Both the position numbers and the translations under genes were made by a program. A stretch of DNA of 64,000 nucleotides, taken from Enterobacter asburiae. Its GTDB lineage: Bacteria; Pseudomonadota; Gammaproteobacteria; Enterobacterales; Enterobacteriaceae. Where the stretch lies: the NCBI RefSeq assembly GCF_007035645.1, contig NZ_AP019632.1, forward strand, positions 4,340,001 through 4,404,000, written 5' to 3'. This document shows positions 8,734 to 17,796 of this stretch, piece by piece. The notes under the pieces were generated by a model. It made no database searches, had not been told where the DNA came from, and saw only the letters and a list, made by a program, of their open reading frames with translations. Within the stretch, counting starts at the first letter, position 1; every line of letters starts with the position of its first letter.

Positions 8734-9562
8734 TTGCGTTCAGTCCTATATAGTGGCCATTGGATATTATCTTTATCAGACCGGTTTCGAGTATTGGATA
8801 TGATAAATCAATTTTTATCATTTTTAATCCAATCATTGCCTGCAATAACATCATCGCTTCTTGTGCATCTACCCCAATGATTGATGAAATCATTGCACGT
8901 AGTCCCACTATGGGATAAACATCTGGTTTAAGCTTCCATAGGATTTTATCAAGAGGATATTTATCATAAAATACAGAACCATCTCTTAATACAGAAGTAA
9001 CCCAACAAATATTTTTACCGACGACGTTATTGAGTTCCGAGCCAACATAAATTTGAAACTCAACATCAATCAACTGCCAAAACATCCTCTCTATTTCAAG
9101 TTTTTGGGCTTCGCGTTCAGGTATGCTCTCGTTTTGTTTTACTGCTACAGCTTTGTATCGAAGTCCGCCTTCAGGAGTTCTCAAGGTCAGTAAAAAATCG
9201 GTTGTCATAACATTCAGAACTTCGACAGGTACTCCTCTTACTCCCCTCACCATAGGATGTTGAAAATGTAGATGATTTGCTATTTGTTGGGTAAGCCGGA
9301 GAGGAAAGAGTGGGAATTGTTCCCGGATATCAATCACCGAGTCATTAAACTCAGCCAGATAGAAAAAGTTACTTTCGACAGAAGAAAGGAGATGATGGTT
9401 TCGAAACGTCTTAAGGCCAAAGACTATCGAACGGTTTCCACGGGATTTAACGTCCTGAGCTCTAAGCCAGGGCTGATAACTTTGGCCATAGCCCACTCCT
9501 ATGCCGTCACCTAGCGCATTTTCATAATCCAAATAGGATTTGAGACGCCTACCCCTACCCAT
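8720..9562 (-). CDS. tnsA: TnsA, endonuclease subunit of the transposase
   Basis: A 280-residue protein from ATG 9562 (MGRGRRLKSY); an upstream TTG at 9574 is also in frame. TnsA cuts the 5' ends and turns TnsB replicative joining into cut-and-paste. Active-site residues of the restriction-type fold are visible: E63 (SVESNF), D122 (TTDFLL) and K142 (VAVKQ). The position of Tn7 Q130, two residues before the Lys, is Ala here (A140). The C-terminal part should bind TnsC. It is the first gene of the operon and lies next to the right end, as in Tn7. Confidence 0.92.
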   Translation of the reverse strand: MGRGRRLKSYLDYENALGDGIGVGYGQSYQPWLRAQDVKSRGNRSIVFGLKTFRNHHLLSSVESNFFYLAEFNDSVIDIREQFPLFPLRLTQQIANHLHFQHPMVRGVRGVPVEVLNVMTTDFLLTLRTPEGGLRYKAVAVKQNESIPEREAQKLEIERMFWQLIDVEFQIYVGSELNNVVGKNICWVTSVLRDGSVFYDKYPLDKILWKLKPDVYPIVGLRAMISSIIGVDAQEAMMLLQAMIGLKMIKIDLSYPILETGLIKIISNGHYIGLNANGYY

Positions 9563-9643
9563 GATCGTACCCAAAAAACGACATTGATACGTACCTATAT
9601 GTGCATTTTATAGTCTCCAACCCTATAACCACACATTCAGTAA

Positions 9644-9720
9644 GTATACAACATTAGCGTCGTTTTTTGAGAATGGTTACAACTTTAGTGCTTTGTGTAC
9701 AACTTTATTGTCTTCGGACA
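9644..9720. repeat. Transposon right end with TnsB-type binding repeats
   Basis: Three related repeats are visible on the plus strand: GTATACAACATTAGCG (9644-9659), GGTTACAACTTTAGTG (9675-9690) and GTGTACAACTTTATTG (9695-9710). The last leads to the terminal ACA at 9718-9720 (TGT read inward). Spacing is about 20 and 31 bases. The inner repeats also sit upstream of tnsA, so TnsB binding may repress the tns operon, as known for Tn7; that is inference. Confidence 0.85.
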
Positions 9721-10907
9721 TCTGCCAGCGCCTGAGCGCACGCCCAGGCACTTGCCCATGCCCACTGGAAGTTGTACCCGCCGAGCCAGCCAGTGACGTC
9801 CATCACTTCGCCAATAAAATAGAGCCCCGGCACGTTGCGCGCTTCCATGGTGCGGGACGAGAGCTCATTCGTGTCAACGCCACCCAGCGTCACTTCTGCG
9901 GTGCGGTAGCCTTCGGTGCCGTTTGGCTGCACGCGCCAGTTTGTCAGGGTTTCCACCAGCATCTCCTGCTCGCGGCTGTTAAGCTGCTTGAGCGACACGT
10001 CCGGGATCTGCCCCAGCGCCTGCAAACATTCCACCAGACGTTTTGGCAGCTGCATTGCCAGGGTGTTTTTCAGGCTTTGATTCGGGTGCGCGGTACGCTG
10101 CTCGTTAAGGAACGCGTCGAGATCGCAATCGGGAAGCAGGTTAACCGTGACAAACTCCCCAGGCTGCCAGTAGCTGGAGATTTGCAGTACCGCCGGGCCG
10201 GAAAGGCCGCGATGGGTAAAGAGCAGATTTTCGCGGAACACCGTCCCGTCTTCGGCGGTAATGACCGAGGAAACGGACACGCCAGACAGCGTCTGAAGCT
10301 GTTCCAGAAGCGGTTTATGCAGCGTAAACGGCACCAGCCCGGCGCGCGTGGGCAAGACTTTCAGGCCAAACTGTTCGGCAATCTTATAGCCGAACGGGGA
10401 GGCGCCTAGCCCCGGCATAGACAGGCCGCCGCTGGCGATCACCAGGCTATCCGCACTGACGGTTTCACCGTTCAGCTGCAGCGTATAGCCCTGGTCGTCG
10501 CGGGCGACCTCCAGCACTTCCGTGCGCAGGCGCATGACGACGCCGCCCTTCTCGCACTCGGCCACCAGCATATCGACAATCTGCTGCGCGGAGTCGTCGC
10601 AGAACAGCTGCCCCAGCATCTTTTCATGCCACGCGATGCCGTGCTTACCCACCAGGTCGATAAAATCCCATTGGGTGTAGCGCGCCAGCGCAGATTTACA
10701 AAAATGACGGTTTTGGCTCAAATAGGCCGCGGGTTCAACATACAGATTAGTAAAGTTGCAGCGCCCACCGCCGGACATCAGGATCTTACGGCCGGGCTTT
10801 TTACCGTTATCCAGCAGCAGCACGCGACGACCCGCCTGTCCGGCCATTGCCGCACAAAACATACCCGCCGCACCGGCGCCAATTACCACGGCATCAAACC
10901 TTTCCAC
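9705..10907 (-). CDS. yhiN: YhiN, HI0933-family flavoprotein; C-terminus rewritten by transposon
   Basis: A 400-residue flavoprotein (HI0933/BaiN family) with an N-terminal FAD-binding motif AVVIGAGAAGMFCAA and C-terminal GLYFIGEVMDVTGWLGGYN, close to E. coli YhiN. Its physiological substrate is not established. The start is GTG at 10907 with a GAGGGT ribosome site; the longer frame to 11033 is not supported. The last codons (VRRQ and the TAA at 9705-9707) lie inside the transposon end, so the insertion replaced only the extreme C-terminus and left the gene probably functional. It is divergent from pitA. Confidence 0.93.
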   Translation of the reverse strand: MERFDAVVIGAGAAGMFCAAMAGQAGRRVLLLDNGKKPGRKILMSGGGRCNFTNLYVEPAAYLSQNRHFCKSALARYTQWDFIDLVGKHGIAWHEKMLGQLFCDDSAQQIVDMLVAECEKGGVVMRLRTEVLEVARDDQGYTLQLNGETVSADSLVIASGGLSMPGLGASPFGYKIAEQFGLKVLPTRAGLVPFTLHKPLLEQLQTLSGVSVSSVITAEDGTVFRENLLFTHRGLSGPAVLQISSYWQPGEFVTVNLLPDCDLDAFLNEQRTAHPNQSLKNTLAMQLPKRLVECLQALGQIPDVSLKQLNSREQEMLVETLTNWRVQPNGTEGYRTAEVTLGGVDTNELSSRTMEARNVPGLYFIGEVMDVTGWLGGYNFQWAWASAWACAQALADVRRQ

Positions 10908-11135
10908 GTCAAAACCCTCTTTGTTAACTGCCGCGGATTGTAAAGTTTCCTCTGTGGTCACACCAGCGTAAAAAGATATTACAAAGGCATTCCATTGAAA
11001 TTTAAAGAATATCCTTTCTGGTGCTTTTCTCAAATCAGGTGGTATGTCAAAAAAAGTCTATATTTCACTTTGCCCGCCGCGCATTTGTCCTGGATAATGC
11101 GCCGCGTTCATGTCCTCAAAATGGCGTAACGTCCT

Positions 11136-12635
11136 ATGCTACATTTGTTTGCCGGCCTGGATTTACATACCGGGCTTTTATTATTGCTTGCTCTGGTTTT
11201 TGTACTGTTTTACGAAGCGATCAACGGCTTCCACGACACTGCAAACGCAGTAGCGACGGTTATCTACACTCGCGCAATGCGATCGCAGCTTGCGGTTGTT
11301 ATGGCGGCGGTATTTAACTTTTTTGGTGTTCTCCTGGGCGGGCTGAGCGTTGCGTATGCCATTGTGCATATGCTGCCAACGGATCTGCTGCTTAACGTTA
11401 GTTCTGGCCATGGCCTCGCTATGGTGTTCTCAATGCTGCTTGCTGCAATTATCTGGAACCTCGGTACCTGGTATTTTGGCCTGCCTGCATCCAGTTCTCA
11501 CACCCTCATCGGCGCGATTATCGGTATCGGGTTAACCAACGCCCTGATGACCGGGACATCGGTTGTTGATGCACTGAACCTGCCTAAAGTATTGGGCATT
11601 TTCGGCTCCCTGATCATCTCCCCTATCGTGGGTCTGGTAGTCGCGGGGGGATTGATTTTCATCCTGCGTCGCTACTGGAGTAACACGAAAAAACGTGCGC
11701 GTATCCACCTGACGCCAGCTGAGCGTGAGAAGAAAGACGGCAAGAAAAAGCCGCCGTTCTGGACGCGTATCGCCCTGATCATTTCTGCTATCGGCGTGGC
11801 CTTCTCTCACGGCGCGAACGACGGGCAGAAAGGCATTGGTCTGGTGATGCTGGTTCTGATCGGCGTCGCACCGGCAGGCTTCGTGGTGAACATGAACGCC
11901 TCGGGTTACGAAATCACCCGTACCCGCGATGCGGTCAACAATGTTGAAACCTATTTCCAGCAGCATCCTGACCTGCTGAAAAAAGCGACCGGCGTTGATC
12001 AATTGATCCCTTCTCCGGAAGCCGGTGCAACCACCGCGCCTGGCGAGTTCCACTGCCATCCGGCAAACGCGATTAACGCGCTGGAACGTGCGAAAGGCAT
12101 GCTGGGCGATATCGAAAGCTACGACAAACTGGCTGTAGAACAGCGTGGTCAGCTGCGTCGTATCATGCTCTGTATCTCTGATGTGACCGATAAAGTCGCG
12201 AAGCTGCCAGAGGTGAATGGTGACGACAAACGTCTGCTGAAGAAACTGAAAAGCGATATGCTCAACACCATTGAGTACGCGCCAATCTGGATCATCATGG
12301 CCGTCGCGCTGGCGCTTGGTATCGGTACGATGATTGGCTGGCGTCGTGTGGCGACCACCATCGGCGAGAAGATCGGTAAGAAAGGCATGACCTATGCGCA
12401 GGGTATGTCCGCGCAGATGACGGCGGCAGTGTCTATCGGTCTGGCGAGCTACACCGGTATGCCGGTATCCACCACCCACGTACTCTCTTCGTCCGTGGCA
12501 GGTACCATGATTGTTGACGGTGGCGGTCTGCAGCGCAAAACCGTGACCAACATTCTGATGGCCTGGGTGTTCACCCTTCCGGCGTCCATCCTGCTGTCTG
12601 GCGGTTTGTACTGGATTTCGCTGAAGCTGATTTAA
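11136..12635 (+). CDS. pitA: PitA, low-affinity inorganic phosphate transporter
   Basis: A 499-residue inner-membrane protein nearly identical to E. coli PitA (proton-coupled uptake of phosphate as metal-phosphate complex). The duplicated PiT signature is visible as [11 protein letters not shown] near residue 30 and [10 protein letters not shown] near residue 230. A hydrophilic loop with charged residues (about 275-385) separates the membrane halves. The start [13 protein letters not shown] matches the E. coli protein. The gene is followed by a strong terminator. Upstream yhiN is divergent, as in E. coli. Confidence 0.97.
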   Translation: MLHLFAGLDLHTGLLLLLALVFVLFYEAINGFHDTANAVATVIYTRAMRSQLAVVMAAVFNFFGVLLGGLSVAYAIVHMLPTDLLLNVSSGHGLAMVFSMLLAAIIWNLGTWYFGLPASSSHTLIGAIIGIGLTNALMTGTSVVDALNLPKVLGIFGSLIISPIVGLVVAGGLIFILRRYWSNTKKRARIHLTPAEREKKDGKKKPPFWTRIALIISAIGVAFSHGANDGQKGIGLVMLVLIGVAPAGFVVNMNASGYEITRTRDAVNNVETYFQQHPDLLKKATGVDQLIPSPEAGATTAPGEFHCHPANAINALERAKGMLGDIESYDKLAVEQRGQLRRIMLCISDVTDKVAKLPEVNGDDKRLLKKLKSDMLNTIEYAPIWIIMAVALALGIGTMIGWRRVATTIGEKIGKKGMTYAQGMSAQMTAAVSIGLASYTGMPVSTTHVLSSSVAGTMIVDGGGLQRKTVTNILMAWVFTLPASILLSGGLYWISLKLI

Positions 12636-12650
12636 TCGGTTGAAGGCGAC

Positions 12651-12685
12651 AAAAAAGCGGGTCAGGAAGCTGACCCGCTTTTTTT
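12651..12685 (+). terminator. Rho-independent terminator of pitA
   Basis: A perfect 9-bp stem GCGGGTCAG-GAAG-CTGACCCGC (12657-12678) is followed by seven T and preceded by six A, so it may act in both directions. It separates pitA from the toxin gene. Confidence 0.95.
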
Positions 12686-12809
12686 ATGGCTGTTGTTTGC
12701 AATAAGGTGTTTGATTACATGAGGATTTCCTGAACATTTTTTGCGCAACTTCAAAACACAGAAATAACTATCATGGCGGCCAGAAGAAAAACCAGACAAA
12801 GGAGAATGT

Positions 12810-13199
12810 ATGGCTTCTGTCCCTATTTCAGGACCGGGTTCAATCGTTATAGCGAACAATATGCGTGAAGCACGCCTTCACGGAATGTCTCGCAATATGG
12901 CTACGCCCTCAACGTATTACTGGTTCTACCAAAAAGTCCGAAATGGCGGTCCCTGGGATTATAAAAAATTCGACCCATATTTTGCTGCATTTGGTAACTT
13001 CAACTTCGGAGCCGCTGGTACTGCGGCAGGTATCCCTGCAAACATCCTCCTTATGGGGGCTGGCTGGGCTCAAGGCCGGGCAGGTACCTCAAAACCGGAA
13101 TGGGGAAAATGGTACGAAAAGCCGCCTTACGGAGACGACCCAAAGGACCAACGCAACATCAGAGAAGGAATAGAGTATGCCATTCAAAACGGCTATTAA
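12810..13199 (+). CDS. Small stand-alone toxin, polymorphic toxin type 44 (Ntox44)-like
   Basis: A 129-residue protein with the pattern I associate with the Ntox44 family: FYQKVRNGGPWDYK near residue 40, FGNFNFGAAG near 62, AGWAQGR near 85, and a C-terminal PPYGDDPKDQRNI-x2-GIEYA segment. In other bacteria this domain is the C-terminus of large polymorphic toxins; here it is almost the entire protein, with about 25 extra N-terminal residues and no signal peptide. That architecture suits a small cargo effector of a secretion system such as type VI; the route is inferred. A strong ribosome site (AAAGGAG) precedes the ATG. The gene overlaps the next one by 23 bases, the usual layout of toxin/immunity pairs. 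It is absent from this place in K-12. Confidence 0.75.
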   Translation: MASVPISGPGSIVIANNMREARLHGMSRNMATPSTYYWFYQKVRNGGPWDYKKFDPYFAAFGNFNFGAAGTAAGIPANILLMGAGWAQGRAGTSKPEWGKWYEKPPYGDDPKDQRNIREGIEYAIQNGY

Positions 13200-13584
13200 A
13201 TGGATTCACTCCCTTGTGACGCTTTCGCTTCTGACTCTGGTCATTGGATTTCTCTGGTTAAACCACCAGCCTAATCAACGAAATAGCGATGACCTCCAGC
13301 GCGTTTATAAATTATCCGATAGCGTCTGGCTCTATATGACCGTGAACAATCAGGGCGGTGCAACCGTGCCCACAATCTACCGTTACTATCTCTCAGGCGA
13401 GATAGCAGGGAAAGATATCGACATTATCCATCAGTTGGCCATGAAGCATCCGGTCATTGAAGGTACAGGTACGATTACCGCGGCCAGCCTTGATACAAAC
13501 GGAGAAGTCAAAATCACCTATAGCGGGAAAGTTATTTCGATTGAGAGCAATATCTCCGATCTCCGGTTCTCAGTTAAGCCGTGA
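13177..13584 (+). CDS. Probable membrane-anchored immunity protein
   Basis: A 135-residue protein with one N-terminal membrane segment (about residues 12-28, SLVTLSLLTLVIGFLWL) after a short basic head, then a roughly 105-residue soluble part that should face the periplasm. No family is recognised. The start overlaps the toxin gene by 23 bases, so the two are co-translated. By position it is the cognate immunity protein; its topology suggests that the toxin acts in the periplasm. Base composition is more A+T-rich than pitA. Confidence 0.65.
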   Translation: MPFKTAIKWIHSLVTLSLLTLVIGFLWLNHQPNQRNSDDLQRVYKLSDSVWLYMTVNNQGGATVPTIYRYYLSGEIAGKDIDIIHQLAMKHPVIEGTGTITAASLDTNGEVKITYSGKVISIESNISDLRFSVKP

Positions 13585-13598
13585 GCCAGAGGAAAGAA

Positions 13599-13616
13599 GG
13601 CGGGGCTGACCCCGCC
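13599..13616. terminator. Hairpin between immunity gene and uspB
   Basis: The perfect stem GGCGGGG-CTGA-CCCCGCC lies between the convergent genes. Read on the minus strand it is followed by TTCTTTCC, so it most likely ends uspB transcripts; T enrichment on the plus side is weak. Confidence 0.6.
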
Positions 13617-13627
13617 TGTTGTGGCGC

Positions 13628-13963
13628 TCAGTGCCAAATCATCAATGCAATCATACTGACCACGACCAGCCCGCACAGGGCGCTGGTCAAAATGAACTGA
13701 CGACGCAGGCGCTCGCAGCGACGAATAAACTCTTCATCGTGATGATCGCGGTAGCGCTGGTAGTAGATGTATCCCACCAGACGCATCTGCTTGCTGGGCT
13801 GTCCATGCGAGGTGAAGAACCCTCCACCGTCCACATACTGATAAAGCAACGGATCGCAACCACGAAGTACCACTAACAGCGCACGTAACGATGAGAAGTA
13901 GCGCGCCATATTCACTATGCAAACCACGCATAACGCCCAAAACAATGCGACGGTGCTAATCAT
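13628..13963 (-). CDS. uspB: UspB, universal stress protein B
   Basis: A 111-residue small membrane protein closely matching E. coli UspB, which is needed for ethanol resistance in stationary phase. Hydrophobic segments lie at the N-terminus ([18 protein letters not shown]) and the C-terminus ([16 protein letters not shown]). The start MISTVALF is chosen by homology; a longer frame to 14092 is open but not supported. The gene is divergent from uspA. In E. coli it depends on RpoS; I did not identify that promoter here. Confidence 0.95.
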   Translation of the reverse strand: MISTVALFWALCVVCIVNMARYFSSLRALLVVLRGCDPLLYQYVDGGGFFTSHGQPSKQMRLVGYIYYQRYRDHHDEEFIRRCERLRRQFILTSALCGLVVVSMIALMIWH

Positions 13964-14245
13964 ACATCCTCCCCGGCGTCCGCCCACGAAGCAAGGCTCC
14001 TGAGCTACCGCACCCCAATGCCCTGACAGACAGTTCAGTGAAAGAATGACCAAAATCGATCCGGTTCGCGTTTTAATATCCGAACGGCTCATTTAACAGT
14101 GTAGGAGATCCGTTAATTTTTTTGCCACAAGGTTAATCGTTATCAACACCAAAGCTTGAAAAATATGTTTAACTGGGCCGTAATGAAAGTATCAGACGAC
14201 GGCATTCTCACTTAGTCATCGATAACTTAAGGAAGGAGTAACACT

Positions 14246-14683
14246 ATGGCTTACAAACACATTCTCATCGCGGTTGACCTCTCTCCGGAGAGCAAAGTGC
14301 TGGTTGATAAAGCGGTATCCATGGCACGTCCCTACAACGCGAAAGTTTCGCTGATTCACGTTGACGTGAATTACTCCGACCTCTACACCGGTCTGATCGA
14401 CGTGAATCTTGGCGATATGCAGAAACGCATCTCCGAAGAGACTCACCATGCCCTGAGCGAACTCTCCACCAACGCGGGCTATCCGATTACCGAAACCCTG
14501 AGCGGCAGCGGCGACCTGGGCCAGGTGCTGGTTGATGCGATTAAGAAATACGATATGGACCTGGTGGTTTGCGGTCATCATCAGGACTTCTGGAGCAAAC
14601 TGATGTCTTCAGCGCGCCAGCTGATTAACACCGTTCACGTGGATATGCTGATTGTTCCACTGCGTGACGAAGAAGACGAGTAA
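14246..14683 (+). CDS. uspA: UspA, universal stress protein A
   Basis: A 145-residue cytoplasmic protein nearly identical to E. coli UspA (144), a dimeric stress protein made during growth arrest. The N-terminus [17 protein letters not shown] and the C-terminal [17 protein letters not shown] are diagnostic. An AAGGAG ribosome site precedes the ATG. In K-12 the next gene is dtpB (yhiP); here dtpB is absent and rsmJ follows in convergent orientation after a hairpin repeat. Confidence 0.97.
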   Translation: MAYKHILIAVDLSPESKVLVDKAVSMARPYNAKVSLIHVDVNYSDLYTGLIDVNLGDMQKRISEETHHALSELSTNAGYPITETLSGSGDLGQVLVDAIKKYDMDLVVCGHHQDFWSKLMSSARQLINTVHVDMLIVPLRDEEDE

Positions 14684-14695
14684 GTGCGTTAAACT

Positions 14696-14729
14696 CCCCT
14701 CACCCTAACCCTCTCCCAAAGGGAGAGGG
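14696..14729. repeat. Intergenic hairpin repeat (CCCTCTCCC family), copy 1
   Basis: CCCTCTCCC-AAA-GGGAGAGGG (14709-14729) preceded by CCCCTCACCCTAA, between convergent uspA and rsmJ. The same hairpin recurs at four other convergent junctions in this window. Confidence 0.85.
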
Positions 14730-14747
14730 AATAGATCGAGGACACAG

Positions 14748-14781
14748 GCCGGGTAAGGCGAAGCCGCCACCCGGCTTTTTT
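14748..14781. terminator. REP-like hairpin with T tract
   Basis: GCCGGGT (14748-14754) pairs with ACCCGGC (14769-14775) around an inner AAGGCG/CGCC-type pairing, followed by six T. It resembles enterobacterial REP units and should end uspA transcripts; the stop codon of rsmJ lies in the T tract. Confidence 0.75.
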
Positions 14782-15532
14782 ATTCCGGCGTACCCGGATA
14801 AATATCAAACCGGTGCCCTTTGGTGGTCACCGCGTTAGTGGTCGCAACGTCCGCCAGCGGCGGCGCATAGTCCGGGCGCTTTACCACCACCCGCTTCGTG
14901 GCAAGCTGACGAGCCGGCTCCAGCAGGCCATCGGCATCCAAATCCGGTCCCACCAGCGACTGAAACACCCGCATCTCTTTCTTCACCAGCGCGCTTTTCT
15001 GCTTATGCGGGAACATAGGGTCGAGATAGACCACCTGCGGGCGCGGGGTGATATCCGTCAATGCCGTCAGGCTGGAGGCGTGGATCAGCTGTAGTCGTTC
15101 CTGCAGCCACGGGCCGACTTCCGGGTCCGCATAGCCCCGCGCTAGTCCATCATCGAGCAGCGCAGCGACGACCGGATTACGCTCCAGCATCCGCACGCGA
15201 CAGCCGACTGACGCCAGCACAAACGCATCGCGCCCCAGCCCCGCCGTGGCATCGACCACGTCCGGGAGGTAGCTCCCTTTGATGCCGACCGCTTTGGCCA
15301 CCGCTTCGCCGCGACCGCCGCCAAACTTGCGCCGGTGCGCCATCGCGCCGCCGACAAAGTCGACGAAAATCCCGCCGAGCTTCGGTTCGTCGCGCTTGCG
15401 TAATTCGAGATGTTCCGGCGTCATCACCAGCGCCATCAGGTTTTCTTCATCGTGCTCCAGCCCCCAGCGGGCCGCCAGAACAGATAAGGCGCCGTCTCCG
15501 GCGCCTGTTTCATCTACTAAGCAGATCTTCAC
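14780..15532 (-). CDS. rsmJ: RsmJ, 16S rRNA m2G1516 methyltransferase
   Basis: A 250-residue SAM-dependent methyltransferase, near-identical to E. coli RsmJ (YhiQ), which methylates G1516 of 16S rRNA. Motifs include [15 protein letters not shown] (SAM loop, about residues 92-106) and YLDPMFPH (catalytic DPxF, about 168). The start is GTG at 15532, giving VKICLVDE as in E. coli; the longer frame to 15574 overlaps prlC and is rejected. It begins 7 bases after the prlC stop, so the two form an operon. Confidence 0.96.
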   Translation of the reverse strand: MKICLVDETGAGDGALSVLAARWGLEHDEENLMALVMTPEHLELRKRDEPKLGGIFVDFVGGAMAHRRKFGGGRGEAVAKAVGIKGSYLPDVVDATAGLGRDAFVLASVGCRVRMLERNPVVAALLDDGLARGYADPEVGPWLQERLQLIHASSLTALTDITPRPQVVYLDPMFPHKQKSALVKKEMRVFQSLVGPDLDADGLLEPARQLATKRVVVKRPDYAPPLADVATTNAVTTKGHRFDIYPGTPE

Positions 15533-15539
15533 GTAACAA

Positions 15540-17582
15540 TCAGCCTTTGATCCCGTAATGCTCAAGCATCGCATCCAGCTGCGGCTCGCGGCCGCGGAAG
15601 CGTTTGAACAGCACCATTGGCTCTTCAGACCCGCCGCGGGTCAGGATGTTATCGAGGAACGACTGGCCGGTTTCGCGGTTGAAGATCCCCTCTTCTTCGA
15701 AGCGGGAGAAGGCATCTGCCGCTAGCACGTCGGCCCACAGGTAGCTGTAGTAGCCCGCCGCGTAGCCGCCTGCGAAGATATGGCTGAAGGCATGCGGGAA
15801 GCGGCCCCAGGTTGGCCCTGGAATAACGGCAACCTGCTTTTTAATCTCGGCCAGGGTCTCAAGGATTTTCGCACCCTGCTCCGGGCTAAACTCGGCGTGC
15901 AGGCGGAAATCGAACAGGCCGAACTCCAGCTGGCGCAGAATGAACATCGCCGCCTGGTAGTTTTTCGCCGCCAGCATTTTGTCCAGCAGCGCTTTCGGCA
16001 GCGGCTCGCCGGTCTCGTAGTGGCCGGAGATAAACGCCAGCGCGTCCGGCTCCCAGCACCAGTTTTCCATAAACTGGCTTGGCAGCTCGACCGCATCCCA
16101 CGGCACGCCGCTGATACCGGCTACGCCTGCGGTTTCGATACGGGTCAGCATGTGGTGCAGACCGTGACCGAACTCGTGGAAAAGGGTGATCACTTCGTCG
16201 TGGGTGAACAGCGCCGGTTTGCCGCTTACCGGACGGTTGAAGTTACAGGTCAGATAGGCGACCGGTTTTTGCAGGGAACCGTCGGCTTTACGCATCTGGC
16301 CCACGCAGTCGTCCATCCACGCCCCGCCGCGCTTGTTCTCACGCGCGTAGAGATCGAGGTAGAAGCTGCCGCGCAGCTCGTTTTTCTCATCATACAACTC
16401 GAAGAAGCGCACGTCCGGGTGCCAGACGTCGATATCGGTACGCTCTTTGGCGGTGATGCCATAGATGCGCTTTACCACTTCGAACAGGCCGTTAACGGCT
16501 TTGTTTTCCGGGAAGTACGGGCGCAGCTGCTCGTCGCTGATGCTGTAGAGGTGCTGCTTCTGTTTTTCGCTGTAGTACGCGATATCCCACGGCTGCAGCT
16601 CGTCCACGCCGAACTCGGCTTTCGCGAAGGCGCGCAGCTGGGCCAGCTCTTTCTCACCCTGCGGACGGGCGCGTTTCGCCAGATCGGTCAGGAAGTCGAG
16701 CACCTGCTGCGGGTTCTCCGCCATTTTGGTGGCGAGGGATTTATCAGCGTAGTTTTCGAAGCCCAGCAGCTGCGCCAGCTCGTGACGCAGGGCGAGGATT
16801 TCCGCCATTACCGGGCTGTTGTCCCACTTACCGGCATTCGGCCCCTGATCGGAGGCGCGGGTGCTGTACGCGCGGTACATCTCTTCGCGCAGGGCCTGGT
16901 TGTCGCAGTAGGTCATCACCGGCAGATAGCTCGGGATATCAAGCGTTAACAGGAAACCTTCCTGCTCTTTCGCTTCGGCCTGGGCTTTTGCCGCCGCCAG
17001 CGCGCTTTCCGGCATACCGGCCAGCTCAGCTTCGTCGGTAATCAGCTTCGTCCAGCCCATGGTTGCGTCGAGCACGTTGTTGCTGTACTGGTTGCCCAGC
17101 TCGGACAGACGCGCGGCAATTTCGCCGTAGCGGGTCTGCTTCTCTTTTGGCAGGCCAATCCCGGACAGCTCAAAATCACGCAGGGCGTTATCGACCGATT
17201 TTTTCTGCGCCGTGTTCAGTTCGGCATAGTGGTCGCCGTCGCGCAGGTCGCGGTAGGCTTTGTAGAGCCCTTCGTGTTGCCCAACCCAGGTGCTGTACTC
17301 AGAGAGCAGCGGCAGGGTCTGCTCGTAGGCTTCGCGCAGTTCCGGGCTATTTTTTACCGAGTTCAGGTGGCTCACCGGGGAGAAGATACGCCCCAGCACG
17401 TCGTCCACTTCGGCCAGCGGCTGACACAGATTTTCCCAGGTGTACGGCGCGCCCTGCGCTACCACGCTTTCTACCGCCGCGCGGCAGTTGTCCAGCGATT
17501 GCGTAACGGCTGGAACCACATGCTCAGGGAGGATTTTAGAAAACGGCGGCAACGAAAAAGGCGTCAGTAATGGATTGGTCAT
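15540..17582 (-). CDS. prlC: PrlC, oligopeptidase A (M3 zinc metallopeptidase)
   Basis: A 680-residue cytosolic oligopeptidase with the M3 zinc motif HEFGHGLHH near residue 470 and the conserved [18 protein letters not shown] near the C-terminus. It degrades short peptides, including signal peptides. The start MTNPLLTPF matches E. coli; the frame to 17621 is not supported. A good sigma-32 promoter lies about 65 bases upstream, agreeing with its known heat-shock control in E. coli. rsmJ follows after 7 bases. Confidence 0.97.
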   Translation of the reverse strand: MTNPLLTPFSLPPFSKILPEHVVPAVTQSLDNCRAAVESVVAQGAPYTWENLCQPLAEVDDVLGRIFSPVSHLNSVKNSPELREAYEQTLPLLSEYSTWVGQHEGLYKAYRDLRDGDHYAELNTAQKKSVDNALRDFELSGIGLPKEKQTRYGEIAARLSELGNQYSNNVLDATMGWTKLITDEAELAGMPESALAAAKAQAEAKEQEGFLLTLDIPSYLPVMTYCDNQALREEMYRAYSTRASDQGPNAGKWDNSPVMAEILALRHELAQLLGFENYADKSLATKMAENPQQVLDFLTDLAKRARPQGEKELAQLRAFAKAEFGVDELQPWDIAYYSEKQKQHLYSISDEQLRPYFPENKAVNGLFEVVKRIYGITAKERTDIDVWHPDVRFFELYDEKNELRGSFYLDLYARENKRGGAWMDDCVGQMRKADGSLQKPVAYLTCNFNRPVSGKPALFTHDEVITLFHEFGHGLHHMLTRIETAGVAGISGVPWDAVELPSQFMENWCWEPDALAFISGHYETGEPLPKALLDKMLAAKNYQAAMFILRQLEFGLFDFRLHAEFSPEQGAKILETLAEIKKQVAVIPGPTWGRFPHAFSHIFAGGYAAGYYSYLWADVLAADAFSRFEEEGIFNRETGQSFLDNILTRGGSEEPMVLFKRFRGREPQLDAMLEHYGIKG

Positions 17583-17645
17583 AAACGCTGTCCTGTTGAA
17601 ATAGGTGAATGAAGCGCGCATCCGGCGCTGTGCATATAGGATCTA

Positions 17646-17674
17646 GAATGGGGTTAAGTGTAGAGGATTTCAAT
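17646..17674 (-). promoter_or_regulatory. Sigma-32 (heat shock) promoter of prlC
   Basis: Read on the minus strand: ATTGAAA, 14 bases, CCCCATTC. The consensus is CTTGAAA-N(11-16)-CCCCATnT, so the match is very close. It lies 64-92 bases upstream of the prlC ATG. Confidence 0.85.
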
Positions 17675-17740
17675 GCCGGGCGTTGCGCTTTCGCGGCGGT
17701 GGAAACTTTTCTGTATACTGTGGCGATACGCTCTATTTTT

Positions 17741-17770
17741 GCCCGATGGCGTTACGCTTATCGGGCCTAC
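17741..17770. repeat. REP element between prlC and rlmJ
   Basis: CCCGATGGCG, TTA, CGCTTATCGGG followed by CCTAC is the classic imperfect REP palindrome of enterobacteria. It lies in the divergent prlC/rlmJ gap, upstream of rlmJ, an unusual place since REPs usually lie at gene ends. Confidence 0.75.
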
Positions 17771-17796
17771 GTTTACTACCTGGAACACATTCATCC

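Larger units (their letters stand above)
1..9720 (-). mobile_element. Tn7-like transposon, tnsA-proximal part (left end outside window)
   Basis: The block holds tnsA, tnsB, tnsC, a tnsD/tniQ gene and a second tniQ gene, all on the minus strand, plus cargo (HipB-like repressor, OLD-family nuclease). It is visibly A+T-rich against the G+C-rich core that starts at yhiN. The right boundary is placed at 9720: read inward it starts TGTCCGAAGACAATAAAGT, very like the Tn7 terminus (TGT, then a TnsB site with ACAATAAAGT). The end lies in the last codons of yhiN, so yhiN is the attachment gene. No matching left end with TGT and TnsB-like repeats was found, so the element extends beyond position 1. The expected 5-bp target duplication would be TCTGC (9721-9725), to be matched at the left end. 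From memory, yhiN is a known attachment gene for one Tn7-like family (Tn6230-like); I could not check this. Confidence 0.9.

Noticed and set aside
1..9720. CRISPR array or Cas genes that might explain the second TniQ
   Set aside because: No direct-repeat/spacer pattern or Cas-like protein is present in this part of the element; the unseen left part could still hold one.
11532..12479. Long minus-strand open frame inside pitA (315 codons)
   Set aside because: Antisense shadow of a G+C-rich conserved gene, with low-complexity His/Arg-rich translation. The same holds for long antisense frames in prlC, gor, yhjD, bcsC and bcsA.
14684..14779. Trace of dtpB (yhiP) between uspA and rsmJ
   Set aside because: The gap is only 96 bases and holds two hairpins; no coding remnant is visible.
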